64,000 nucleotides of DNA from CBDCVN01 sp965223585 (lineage in GTDB: Bacteria > Deinococcota > Deinococci > Deinococcales > Trueperaceae): NCBI GenBank assembly GCA_965223585.1, contig CBDCWW010000024.1, positions 310,001 to 374,000 on the forward strand. Direction: 5' to 3'. The first letter of the stretch is position 1, and each line of letters opens with the position of its first letter. Below, in pieces: positions 45,177 to 52,808 of this stretch. Made by a program: the position numbers and the translations under genes. The notes below the pieces were generated by a model. The model ran no database searches, was not told the origin of the DNA, and worked only from the letters and a program-made list of their open reading frames with translations.

Positions 45177-45731
45177 TTATTCATCGAAATCAGCCATGAC
45201 TTCTTTAGGGGAAAGCACGTGCCAAGCACCTGTTGCTCCATCAACAATTAATGGCGTAGCTGATACAAGACTAACAAGCAAGCCTCCTATGCAAAAAGCT
45301 TCTGCAATATCATTGCCAAAATCAACAAAACCACTGCTACTAGAACTACTACCTGTAGAAGCACAAGCTAGAACTGTTAAACCACCAGCTATTGCTAATG
45401 GGGTAGCATCCAGAATTATCGAACCAGTATCAGCACGGCTTTTCACTATTACTACTCTTTCTTGTTCACCATAGCGTAGCGTGATTTCGTGCCTACCACT
45501 ACGCTTTAATTTAACTTCCATGGGTGTTTTACCTATAAGCTCACCTTCTAGAAAAACTTCTGCGCCTGTTGGCCTAGAATTCACTAAGATATTTTGTGAA
45601 GTGCCATGAGCTATAAGAGCACATGAGCTTAGAGAAATAGTAAGTAAGCCTAGAAGGGGAATAATTGAAAGGCTTAGCAACCTTGTGGTTAAAAACTGTG
45701 AGAATTCTATGCTTGAAACTACCTTTTTCAT
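45177..45731 (-). CDS. PEGA-domain lipoprotein, copy 1
   Basis: 184 residues with lipoprotein signal ISLSSC-Ala. A PEGA domain follows at once (ILVNSRPTGAEVFLEGELIG, TPMEVKL, GRHEITLRYG), a beta-sandwich common in surface proteins. The C-terminal half has two hydrophobic stretches (PLAIAGGLTVLACASTG, EAFCIGGLLVSLVSATPL) split by a Ser run, unusual for this family. It heads a two-gene operon with the CHRD lipoprotein. A near-identical copy is at 48548. Confidence 0.8.
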   Translation of the reverse strand: MKKVVSSIEFSQFLTTRLLSLSIIPLLGLLTISLSSCALIAHGTSQNILVNSRPTGAEVFLEGELIGKTPMEVKLKRSGRHEITLRYGEQERVVIVKSRADTGSIILDATPLAIAGGLTVLACASTGSSSSSSGFVDFGNDIAEAFCIGGLLVSLVSATPLIVDGATGAWHVLSPKEVMADFDE

Positions 45732-45781
45732 GTTTAGCTCCTTTCAGCCTTAAACTCTTACAAATCACCCCATCAGGGTTC

Positions 45782-46625
45782 AGAATAGAAACTCACACCT
45801 ATGGCAATGTGGTGAACCCATAATGTTAAAGGTTAGTTGCTGACTACTTCCTGTAAGGGAAGAGACGCTTGTTACCTTAATATCTATCCTACCTAGCACC
45901 TTTTTTTAGTGCATCAGTGAAATTCTGACAAATAATGTAGGATTTTCTCCTACAATAATGAGTAATCTTTACCTAGATACACTTTTCAGCACCTTGTTTT
46001 TAAGGTGGGTGAGATGTCCACCTTTTAGCTCGAGCACTCTGTATAATTGTATATTCCCCACTAGTAACTCTAGCAATGATGATGGCTTATCCCTTCCCCC
46101 TGCCCTGCTTCGTTCTTAGACTGAGATGATTATATTAGATAGTTAATCTTGTGATGCGTCCTGCTAGGTACTTAAGCTATTGTTGCTGGCTGTTAACCAC
46201 GTGACGCAACTCAAAATTCTAGAATCGAAAACACCCCCATGCCTTTTCTTCAGTCGCCAGAAAATCCCTACCCACAAACGAAAACAATCCTATTTGCGTC
46301 TTACGCAGGATTTCTGATAAATTTGCGTCTAGTGCGGGTTCTGCTGGCGCAGTAGGTAGGTATACGCTCGAGCAAGCTCGAGCAAATCCTACCTAAGTGC
46401 AGCTAAAAAGGTACTCTTAACCCCTTCTGAGAAAGCTACTCATTCTTGAGTACCGTTCCTGTACTTATCCCTATAATGTAGGGTAAAACAAATTTTTTGG
46501 GGGGTAGGAAACCTCCCCCCAAAGTTCTGTCAATAGAACATCACTCAAAATTGCACCAAAATGAGCGTTTGCAAAAGGCCTGTTAGAACATCTTAGAATC
46601 CGAGTCAACTCGAATTCCCGTAATT
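45782..46625. other. gene-free stretch of about 840 bases
   Basis: No ORF is supported. It holds three CTCGAG sites, two of them as GCTCGAGCAAGCTCGAGC at 46366-46383, which also recur at 49797-49813. The C-runs at 46500-46525 (GGGGGGTAGG..CCTCCCCCC) could form a hairpin. The region parallels 49110-49900 beyond the duplicated gene pair. Confidence 0.5.
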
Positions 46626-46841
46626 TCATACAAATGAACCTCTGTTAAAAAACCTTGAATCGAATATTTTTTCGGAGGTTAGCCAAGAATGTAATGATCG
46701 GTGTTTTCCTGCAAAGGGTAAAAAAGTCTCATAGAAATTTGGAGTTTTTATCCCATGTTTTCTGAGCCATTTGTATAGATTTGCATCTCTAGTATTGTAG
46801 TGTTTGGCAATAAAGTGTCTAGGACCAGTGAGTGCATTCAA
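46626..46841 (-). CDS. possible small protein, 71 aa (doubtful)
   Basis: An open frame with a helical, basic composition (TRDANLYKWLRKHGIKTPNF, possibly HTH-like) but no ribosome-binding site. Its end reads into a sequence that is repeated at 47517-47550, so it may be a gene remnant. I recognise no family. Confidence 0.25.
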   Translation of the reverse strand: MNALTGPRHFIAKHYNTRDANLYKWLRKHGIKTPNFYETFLPFAGKHRSLHSWLTSEKIFDSRFFNRGSFV

Positions 46842-46849
46842 GCAAGGGT

Positions 46850-46917
46850 CTACGGTTTAGGACAGAACTTCTAATTCATAACCGTAGTTTTCTGTGTGAA
46901 TGTGCCCGCTGATCCTA
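46850..46917. repeat. 68-base hairpin repeat, copy 1
   Basis: CTACGGTTTAGGA .. AACCGTAG forms a hairpin, followed by TTTCTGTGTGAATGTGCCCG and GATCCTA. Copy 2 at 52741-52808 has the same length and layout. Confidence 0.7.
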
Positions 46918-47017
46918 GTAGACAACACTGTCTACTAAGTAGCAAAAAAGATATAATAGACAGTTTATATCAGGTTATTTCGAGTGTCTACAAACTTATA
47001 AGTTGGGAGACATTTTA

Positions 47018-47332
47018 CTATTTACGTTGCTTTGATTCCGACTCTTGACCTATTGGTCTTTCTAATTGATTCGGTAAAGCCTCTTCAGCAAATTCACCGT
47101 GTGGAATATTAGGGTTATCAACCCCACCTGAACCTGATGGCACGCAGTCATAACCTCCATTAACTGTATCAGGTACCATAATTTCACCTGGAGGACATTC
47201 TGTTATTGGCCGCAATACATCATTTATATATTGCTCAGTACTTATTGCCAAGACAAAAGCTGACAGTAAAATTGCAGCTGATGTAATAACAATTTTAGCG
47301 ATCTTGTTCCCCCATATATTTTTTTGACCCAT
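47018..47332 (-). CDS. small membrane-anchored or exported protein, 104 aa
   Basis: ATG at 47332 is chosen because AGGAAGG lies nine bases upstream; the longer open frame to 47587 would read through a regulatory region. One hydrophobic segment (IVITSAAILLSAFVLAIS) near the N-terminus, then a short mature part (ECPPGEIMVPDTVNGGYDCV with two Cys). Similar in build to the small exported protein at 50701 (CPEGW.., two Cys), and both have the four-copy leader element just upstream. Function unknown. Confidence 0.6.
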   Translation of the reverse strand: MGQKNIWGNKIAKIVITSAAILLSAFVLAISTEQYINDVLRPITECPPGEIMVPDTVNGGYDCVPSGSGGVDNPNIPHGEFAEEALPNQLERPIGQESESKQRK

Positions 47333-47359
47333 TGAAATCATCCTTCCTATTCTTAAAGT

Positions 47360-47433
47360 CACATCCCATCTTGAGGATGTGCTAGATAGAAGTTTAAGTC
47401 GAATTCTGAAAATGAGCAGGAAAGTTAGAGTAA
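47360..47433 (-). promoter_or_regulatory. four-copy leader element, copy 3
   Basis: Minus-strand TACTCTAACTTTCCTG (last bases slightly changed) and, 45 bases on, a hairpin CACATCC/GGATGTG that has changed on both arms relative to CACACC/GGTGTG of copies 1 and 2. It lies 27 bases before the ATG of the gene at 47332. Confidence 0.6.
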
Positions 47434-47488
47434 ATTTATTTGCGAAGAAAAATAGCTTTTTAAGATGACATTTTGTCCCCTTGATATC

Positions 47489-47512
47489 GAATGGTCGGTT
47501 GACCGACCATTC
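47489..47512. repeat. perfect 24-base palindrome with a third half-site
   Basis: GAATGGTCGGTTGACCGACCATTC is its own complement (arms of 11 with TG at the centre is nearly so). GACCGACCAT occurs once more at 47551-47560. This looks like an operator with an additional half-site, or a gene remnant that encodes CEWSVNRPF. Confidence 0.5.
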
Positions 47513-47767
47513 ACAAATTTCATGTAAATGTGCCTCAGTCAAAAAACCCTGACCGACCATGTCCTGATATTTATATCTCCTTTCCAAAAGGCATTATTCC
47601 AAAAAAAATCCTCAAGATTTTTTGTGAATGCTCGAGCTACCCCCTTGAGCACCTGCGTTTTTAAAACGCAACTATCTCAAGCCAAAAACAGGGCCATAGA
47701 ATCAACGATATGGCATTCTTGGCTCACCATTGATACAAATACACCTTAGCCAAATCACCTTCTCTTG

Positions 47768-47862
47768 AGTCACAGGATTAGCCTGACGGTACTACCTGTT
47801 TACTGCGTTGTGAACTTGTTCTTCAGTACTGGTTACTTGATTGTTTAGGGGGTTGCTCGAGC
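47768..47862. repeat. GTCACAGGATTAGCCTGAC repeat, copy 1
   Basis: About 95 bases shared with 51288-51380 (ACAGGATTAGCCTGAC, TTTACTGCGTT, CTTCAGT, TTTAGGG, TTGCTCGAGC in the same order). The repeat lies upstream of both small exported-protein genes, so a larger module was duplicated and diverged. Confidence 0.65.
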
Positions 47863-48000
47863 ACTAACTTTTATACATTTTTGCTGCATAGCTGTATACC
47901 CCCCACTGGCAAGAACTTAAGCACGTTGCTAGCGTTAGTAAACTAGGCCCACACACACTTCTCAGGAGCACAAGAGCACAAAGTTAGTTAAAACCTAACA

Positions 48001-48495
48001 TTACCTTCTTAGTATTTGTCCCCGAACTTCACCCGAATGGTTTCTTCTGGTATGAGGGTGCTCTTTAGTGTGAACATCTATATATAGATTACTCTCTCTT
48101 AGATAATTTAAAACAGTCAAACTAGGAGCAAAATCCCCACTTAACTTAGCACTTAACTTAGAGATATCACCGCTAGTGTTAACTTCCAGAGTAAATAGCA
48201 CCTTTCTGAGGTTGTCTAAATGTACATGGGCAACAGTAATTTCACTACTTAGATTATTGACATTTCCATTAAATGTAATCGTGCATGATATGCATTTAGG
48301 TGGTCTTAAAAACCCACCACTTCCTACTCTAGTTTTTGATGCTACAGAAACTTCACCTGAAGCATTTGTATCTACTGGTGGGATTACTTGACTACCTTCT
48401 AAAATAGCTGAAAACCTTTCGATTTTCCTGCTCGAGCAAGCCACCAAAACTAAAGCACAAATAACTACACTGATAAATAAAAAGGTGTTCTTCAT
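48001..48495 (-). CDS. CHRD-domain lipoprotein, copy 2
   Basis: 164 residues from ATG at 48495 (GGAAAGGGG before it). The first about 22 residues (signal, LVLVAC) are identical with copy 1 at 44639, the mature CHRD domain is much diverged (shared: LEGSQV-[IV]-PPV-[DN]-TNASG, NLSSEITVAH-[IV]-H, YIDVHTK, SGEVRGQ). Together with the almost unchanged PEGA partner gene this points to faster change of the exposed domain. Outer-membrane lipoprotein; role unknown. Confidence 0.8.
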   Translation of the reverse strand: MKNTFLFISVVICALVLVACSSRKIERFSAILEGSQVIPPVDTNASGEVSVASKTRVGSGGFLRPPKCISCTITFNGNVNNLSSEITVAHVHLDNLRKVLFTLEVNTSGDISKLSAKLSGDFAPSLTVLNYLRESNLYIDVHTKEHPHTRRNHSGEVRGQILRR

Positions 48496-48547
48496 TAAAA
48501 CCCCTTTCCAAGAAGGCTTGTATTGACAGACATCTGTCACAGGGTAT

Positions 48548-49102
48548 TTATTCATCGAAATCAGCCATAACTTCTTTAGGGGAAAGCACGTGCCAAGCAC
48601 CTGTTGCTCCATCAACAATTAATGGCGTAGCTGATACAAGACTAACAAGCAAGCCTCCTATGCAAAAAGCTTCTGCAATATCATTGCCAAAATCAACAAA
48701 ACCACTGCTACTAGAACTACTACCTGTAGAAGCGCAAGCTAGAACTGTTAAACCACCAGCTATTGCTAATGGAGTAGCATCCAGAATTATCGAACCAGTA
48801 TCAGCACGGCTTTTCACTATTACTACTCTTTCTTGTTCACCATAACGTAGTGTAATTTCGTGCCTACCACTACGTTTTAATTTAACTTCCATAGGTGTTT
48901 TACCTATAAGCTTACCTTCTAGAAAAATTTCTGCGCCTGTTGGCCTAGAATTCACTAAGATATTTTGTGAAGTGCCATGAGCTATAAGAGCACATGAGCT
49001 TAGAGAAATAGTAAGTAAGCCTAGAAGGGAAATAATTGAAAGGCTTAGCAACCTTGTGGTTAAAAACTGCGAGAATCCTTTACTTAAAACTACTTTTTTC
49101 AT
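48548..49102 (-). CDS. PEGA-domain lipoprotein, copy 2
   Basis: 184 residues, only about six differing from copy 1 at 45177 (mostly in the signal peptide, for example VVLSKGFSQ for VVSSIEFSQ, and EIFLEGKLIG for EVFLEGELIG). Same lipoprotein signal (SLSSC), PEGA domain and Ser-run C-terminal half. It leads an operon with CHRD copy 2. High identity indicates recent duplication or gene conversion. Confidence 0.8.
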   Translation of the reverse strand: MKKVVLSKGFSQFLTTRLLSLSIISLLGLLTISLSSCALIAHGTSQNILVNSRPTGAEIFLEGKLIGKTPMEVKLKRSGRHEITLRYGEQERVVIVKSRADTGSIILDATPLAIAGGLTVLACASTGSSSSSSGFVDFGNDIAEAFCIGGLLVSLVSATPLIVDGATGAWHVLSPKEVMADFDE

Positions 49103-49987
49103 GTTTAACTCCTTTCAGTCTTAAACTTTTACAAATCATCCTATTAGGGCTTAAAACAGAAAATCCACACCTATGGCAATGTGGTGAACCCATAGTGCTG
49201 AAGGTTAGTTGCTAGCCCCTTCCCTTAAAGGAAGGGTGCCTACCACTTGTATCTATCCTACCTACCACCTGTTTTTAATCCATCGGTAAAATTCTGACAA
49301 ACGATGTAGGATTTTCTCCTACAATAATGAGTAATCTATACCTGCCCACACTTTTCAGCACCTTTCACAAAGAAAGGTGGGGAAGATATCTAGCTTTGAC
49401 TCGAGCTGAGGTAAGTATTATCTTGCGCAAGATGCTTTTGCTTAGGTAGCTTAAGTAGAAAAAGGCTAGCAATATCCATGCTAGCCTTAAGTTCCTTAAG
49501 TTTCATTGTGAAGCATTTTAATAGCTCTTTTGATGGATAACTTCACCCAGAAGAGATGATAGAAGAATCACTTTATAGCTCGAGCCATCAACCAAGTTTT
49601 CCTTAACTCAGTTCTGACAAGGCAAAATTTGCCCTCTTTTCCCCTCTCTAATCTGAATCTAGAAAATCCTTTTTGTATGGGGGTGCGTTTTGAGCGTGTT
49701 TTTAACAGCCAGCACAAACCTCAGAAGCCACTTGTGTCTTGCACGGGGTTTGCGTTTAAAGGTGTGTCTGGTAGTGGATTCTGTTAGTACAGTATCTCGA
49801 GCAAGCTCGAGTGTATTTTTATAAGCCTAAAAACTACTTTTCCTGAATCAAGCCAAGTGGGACTAATCTGACTTTTATAGAGAAATTGGGGCGTGGCAAT
49901 CAATGAAACAAAAAACTAAAAAGGCCACACGTGGTGGCCTTGAGGATTTAAAAATAAGTTCTGCTTTAGAAATAAATTATGGTTATT
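49103..49987. other. gene-free stretch of 885 bases
   Basis: No ORF is supported. CTCGAG sites at 49399, 49578, 49796 and 49806, and a hairpin at 49918-49941 that fits a terminator for the LysM gene. Parts are related to 45790-46625. Confidence 0.5.
49918..49941 (-). terminator. intrinsic terminator of the LysM gene
   Basis: On the minus strand, AAGGCCACCACGTGTGGCCTT is followed by TTTAG. It lies about 47 bases after the LysM stop. Confidence 0.7.
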
Positions 49988-50329
49988 TTATTTACTTGGA
50001 ATATTTAGTACTTTTCCTACAAAAAAATTGTTGTAGCTAATTATACCATTGGCTTTAGTTAGCTCAGCCACAGTTAAACTAAATTTACTAGCAATTTTGC
50101 CAAGAGAATCTCCTGACTGTACTACGTAGCGTGTAGGGCGTATATTATCTGTATTAGGTGTGGCAGGTATAGTAGATGCAGTAGCTTTAAAAGGGGATTC
50201 ATCACTAGGACCAGGGCAATACCCAAAGCGACAGCCATCGTCTTGTGCGTAGGAAATGCTTAGTAGCAAACCAAAAATTACCACCATTAACCCTATAAAT
50301 ATATTTTTTGTTTCTTTTCTATAATTCAT
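49988..50329 (-). CDS. LysM-domain exported protein
   Basis: 113 residues. A signal peptide or anchor (IFIGLMVVIFGLLLSISYAQ) is followed by a linker with two Cys (CRFGYC) and a single C-terminal LysM domain (YVVQSGDSLGKIASKFSLTV-AELTKANGI..NFFVGKVLNIP). LysM binds peptidoglycan. There is no catalytic domain, so it probably anchors or senses the cell wall. No good ribosome-binding site is seen before the ATG. Confidence 0.85.
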   Translation of the reverse strand: MNYRKETKNIFIGLMVVIFGLLLSISYAQDDGCRFGYCPGPSDESPFKATASTIPATPNTDNIRPTRYVVQSGDSLGKIASKFSLTVAELTKANGIISYNNFFVGKVLNIPSK

Positions 50330-50700
50330 GATTACAAGACTACAGATCCATAATTAGGCAACTATCAATAATTAGTTACGTGATTTGTAAGCATTTAGTG
50401 ATTTAAAACCATCTGTTCCAGCTCGAGTAATCCTCACTCAAAGCAAGGAAAAAGTAGCAGCGCTGCTACTTTTATGAGGGAACTGTACTTTGTCCAGCTC
50501 GAGTAAATGTCACCCATCCTTCTAAATACAAGTTAACTTGGAAACCCGTAATTTCATCTATTTGGGCAGCATTACTAAGAAGCAATAGATAAGGCATCCA
50601 TAAAAACTATATCCCCCAACCACAAAAAAAGCCTGTGAGAGTGCGACTCACAGGCTACTTACAAGTTACTACTCGCACTTTTTTTAAGCGTTGTTCAATC
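50330..50700. other. gene-free stretch of 371 bases
   Basis: Two CTCGAG sites (50421 and 50499) and the terminator of the gene at 50701 (50624-50655). No ORF is supported. Confidence 0.5.
50624..50655 (-). terminator. intrinsic terminator of the gene at 50701
   Basis: Minus strand: GCCTGTGAG, loop TCGCACT, CTCACAGGC, then TTTTTTT. About 45 bases after the stop codon. Confidence 0.9.
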
Positions 50701-51000
50701 TTAACCTACTGGTTCAAGGTCTTCTGGGAGACACATTGAAACCTTTTCCCAACCAATAACAAATAATCCTTCTTCATCATAGATTGGTTGCTCATACCAT
50801 GTAAGGACCCATCCTTCAGGACAAGCAATAGTAATGGTACTTGGGTGTGATTGATTTCTGCGGTCATCACTTCTGCTTTGATCTGAATCTCTTGCCTGAC
50901 TTAACTGAGTTCCAGCTAACATTATCAAAATAGCAGCTATAAAAAGGCTTTTTAAAGCTTGGTTTAAAAGGGAGGTTGTTAGAGTTTCGTTTATTTTCAT
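50701..51000 (-). CDS. small exported protein, 99 aa
   Basis: ATG preceded by AGAAAGGAACAGAACA. Signal peptide (SLFIAAILIMLAGTQLSQA), then a charged stretch (RDSDQSRSDDRRNQSH) and a short Cys-containing part (ACPEGWVLTWYEQ.. SMCLPED). Two Cys may form a disulfide. The leader element copy 4 lies 65 bases upstream and the terminator downstream is strong, so this is a single-gene unit. Family unknown; similar in design to the gene at 47018. Confidence 0.65.
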   Translation of the reverse strand: MKINETLTTSLLNQALKSLFIAAILIMLAGTQLSQARDSDQSRSDDRRNQSHPSTITIACPEGWVLTWYEQPIYDEEGLFVIGWEKVSMCLPEDLEPVG

Positions 51001-51064
51001 TGTTCTGTTCCTTTCTAAGAACGGGGTGGAATTAGTGCTCTAAAGCACTTTATTTTCTTTCTTA

Positions 51065-51137
51065 AACACACTTTGGTGGTGTGTTAAATAGAAGTTTAGT
51101 CCAAGCTGTTTTTATCAACAGGAAAGTTAGAGTAGTT
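51065..51137 (-). promoter_or_regulatory. four-copy leader element, copy 4
   Basis: Minus-strand ACTACTCTAACTTTCCTG, then 44 bases from its CTG to the end of CACACC within a hairpin AACACAC/GTGTGTT. The spacer CTTGGACTAAACTTCTATTTAA is nearly that of copy 2. It lies 65 bases before the ATG at 51000. Confidence 0.6.
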
Positions 51138-51287
51138 TTTCTTTAGAATCAGGAAAAGGCTTAACAACCTATCCTGAAAAGGCATTGCATCAAATTGTTG
51201 TTGTGCTCGAGCAATTCACAATCAAAACGTCAAGAAAAACCTATTCCTCAACTTTACAACATCAATAAGCTAATCTTGCCTCTGGTA

Positions 51288-51380
51288 AGCCACAGGATTA
51301 GCCTGACAGTATAGCTAATTTACTGCGTTCCAAGCTGCTTCTTCAGTTCTAATTAGGGAATGTTTTAGGGTTGCTCGAGC
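51288..51380. repeat. GTCACAGGATTAGCCTGAC repeat, copy 2
   Basis: Diverged copy of 47768-47862, with the same order of conserved blocks and the final TTGCTCGAGC. Confidence 0.65.
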
Positions 51381-51634
51381 CTCATAAAACAACAGAAGCA
51401 GTAATTATTCTATTGCTAGCCACCCAGAAAACTTTCTATACAACCCTAAAAGCATTCTGAGATAGCCTTTCCAGTATAAAGGTTTAGGGATGCTCGAGGG
51501 GCTCAGCTACTATTACCTAACCGTGCATGAACATCTCACGGCTTGTCAAAACGTTAACTTTTGTTATGAGTACCTCACTTTGAGGCTTAGTAAATGCGTT
51601 TCTGGAGACGGGAAACATTCCTCTGGATTTTCTT

Positions 51635-51725
51635 CTAGTTAATTGTTTCCCAGCCTCGAGACTGTATGAAGTGATAAACATTTGTTCTAGAAACACCAAG
51701 GATTTTAGCTATGGCGTTAGTGAAG
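51635..51725 (-). pseudogene. C-terminal remnant of a serine recombinase
   Basis: Minus-strand TNAIAKILGVSRTNVYHFIQ followed by SRGWETIN and a TAG stop matches the C-terminal HTH of resolvases such as the one at 43924 (SIAKIMDVSRTNVY). No more of the gene is found upstream. Remnant of a mobile element. Confidence 0.7.
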
Positions 51726-51882
51726 AGAAAAAATCAAGATGCTGCTACTCGCTACCAATAACCAAGTGTGATTTTCATTTGAGGTAATGACAGAATAGTG
51801 TCTTTAACAGTTTCACTCAGATTTCTTGCACTGAGCAATTCAACAGCATGGTTTTGTGATTCTAAATAAAGTTCATCTATTA

Positions 51883-52629
51883 TCAACCTACACTAGGTGT
51901 ACGCAACTTAATTGCTTGACCTTTTCCTCTCAGGCGTAGATTTAATAGTTCGACAAAAATACTAAAGCCCATAGAAAAGTAGATGTAGCCTTTGGGTATG
52001 TGGAAGTGTAAGCTTTCAGCTATTAAAGACATACCAATAAGCAATAAAAAGCTAAGTGCTAACATCTTGACAGTTGGATGATCTTCTACAAAGTGATTTA
52101 CTGGCCCCGCAGCTACCAACATAATTCCTACAGCAATCATTACTGCAAGAACCATAACCATTAAATGCTCAGCCATGCCTACAGCTGTAATAACAGAATC
52201 AAGTGAAAACACAATGTCTAGCAGTATTATCTGCACAATGACTCTTGAAAATGATGCTACTACACGACTGGTAGATAATTCTTCTGGGCCTTCTAGCTTT
52301 TCGTGTATTTCGTGTGTGGCCTTGTAAAGTAGAAATAGGCCTCCAAGCATCAGAATAAGGTCACGGCCTGAAATCCCTCTGCCAAAGATCTCTATTAAAG
52401 GTTCCGTGAGACGTATAATCCAAGCTATTGAAAAAAGCAATAAGATACGAGTAAACATTGCTAGTAATAAACCTAGACTGCGAGCTCGAGCTTGCTGTGC
52501 ACTAGGAAGTTTACCCGATAAGATAGAAATAAAAATTATGTTGTCTATACCTAGAACAATTTCAAGAATTGTTAGAGTGACAAGAGCAATCCAAGCACTG
52601 GGGTCAGATACCCAAGCTAGCCATTCCAT
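51883..52629 (-). CDS. TerC family integral membrane protein
   Basis: 248 residues, about seven membrane helices. Both TerC signatures are present: ILEIVLGIDNIIFISI (residues about 21-36) and LDIVFSLDSVITAVGMAEH (about 138-156), whose Asp residues probably bind metal. The central hydrophilic part has ELSTSRVV. TerC proteins are linked to metal (Mn2+) export, tellurium resistance and help with membrane-protein metalation. No ter operon is around; the gene stands alone. Confidence 0.9.
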   Translation of the reverse strand: MEWLAWVSDPSAWIALVTLTILEIVLGIDNIIFISILSGKLPSAQQARARSLGLLLAMFTRILLLFSIAWIIRLTEPLIEIFGRGISGRDLILMLGGLFLLYKATHEIHEKLEGPEELSTSRVVASFSRVIVQIILLDIVFSLDSVITAVGMAEHLMVMVLAVMIAVGIMLVAAGPVNHFVEDHPTVKMLALSFLLLIGMSLIAESLHFHIPKGYIYFSMGFSIFVELLNLRLRGKGQAIKLRTPSVG

Positions 52630-52740
52630 AATATTGAATACACCATCCTAACAACTTCATCCTTAATTTGCTAAGCAACATAGAAGTTAGTAGCACTATA
52701 ACCATTTTTTCTTTGTTGGGGTGTGACAATTAATGGAAAC

Positions 52741-52808
52741 CTACGGTTTAGGATGAGAATATCAATTTATAACCGTAGATTTCTGTCCAAATGTGCTCGC
52801 TGGTCCTA
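52741..52808. repeat. 68-base hairpin repeat, copy 2
   Basis: CTACGGTTTAGGA .. AACCGTAG, then TTTCTGTCCAAATGTGCTCG and GGTCCTA. It matches 46850-46917 in length and order and ends inside the last codon of the broken hydrolase. Confidence 0.7.

Larger units (their letters stand above)
44500..45780. repeat. duplicated segment, copy 1 (PEGA-CHRD pair with flanks)
   Basis: This stretch is repeated at 47866-49150 (same order and strand). The PEGA genes and the region upstream of the CHRD start are almost identical, as are the TTGCTGCATAGCTGTAT-type bases after the genes. The CHRD mature domains differ greatly. The repeats are about 3.4 kb apart. Confidence 0.8.
47333..48000. other. gene-free stretch of 668 bases with repeats
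   Basis: It holds leader element copy 3 (47360-47433), a perfect palindrome (47489-47512), a sequence pair shared with 46626-46660, a repeat shared with 51288 (47768-47862), and two CTCGAG sites. No ORF is supported. Confidence 0.55.
47866..49150. repeat. duplicated segment, copy 2 (PEGA-CHRD pair with flanks)
   Basis: Second copy of the stretch at 44500-45780; see there. The identity is highest over the PEGA gene and the 50 bases between the two genes. Confidence 0.8.
51001..51882. other. gene-poor stretch of 882 bases
   Basis: Leader element copy 4 (51065-51137), the ACAGGATTAGCCTGAC repeat copy 2 (51288-51380), a resolvase C-terminal remnant (51635-51725), and four CTCGAG sites. A 60-codon frame at 51517-51699 overlaps the remnant in another frame and is not a gene. 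Confidence 0.6.

Noticed and set aside
45124..45247. Longer start for the CHRD lipoprotein (and the same at 48495-48618)
   Set aside because: The upstream extension overlaps the PEGA gene, lacks a ribosome-binding site and would bury the lipoprotein signal; the inner ATG has GGAAAGGGG.
51517..51699. 60-codon minus-strand frame
   Set aside because: The recombinase HTH remnant is read in another frame over the same bases and explains the sequence.
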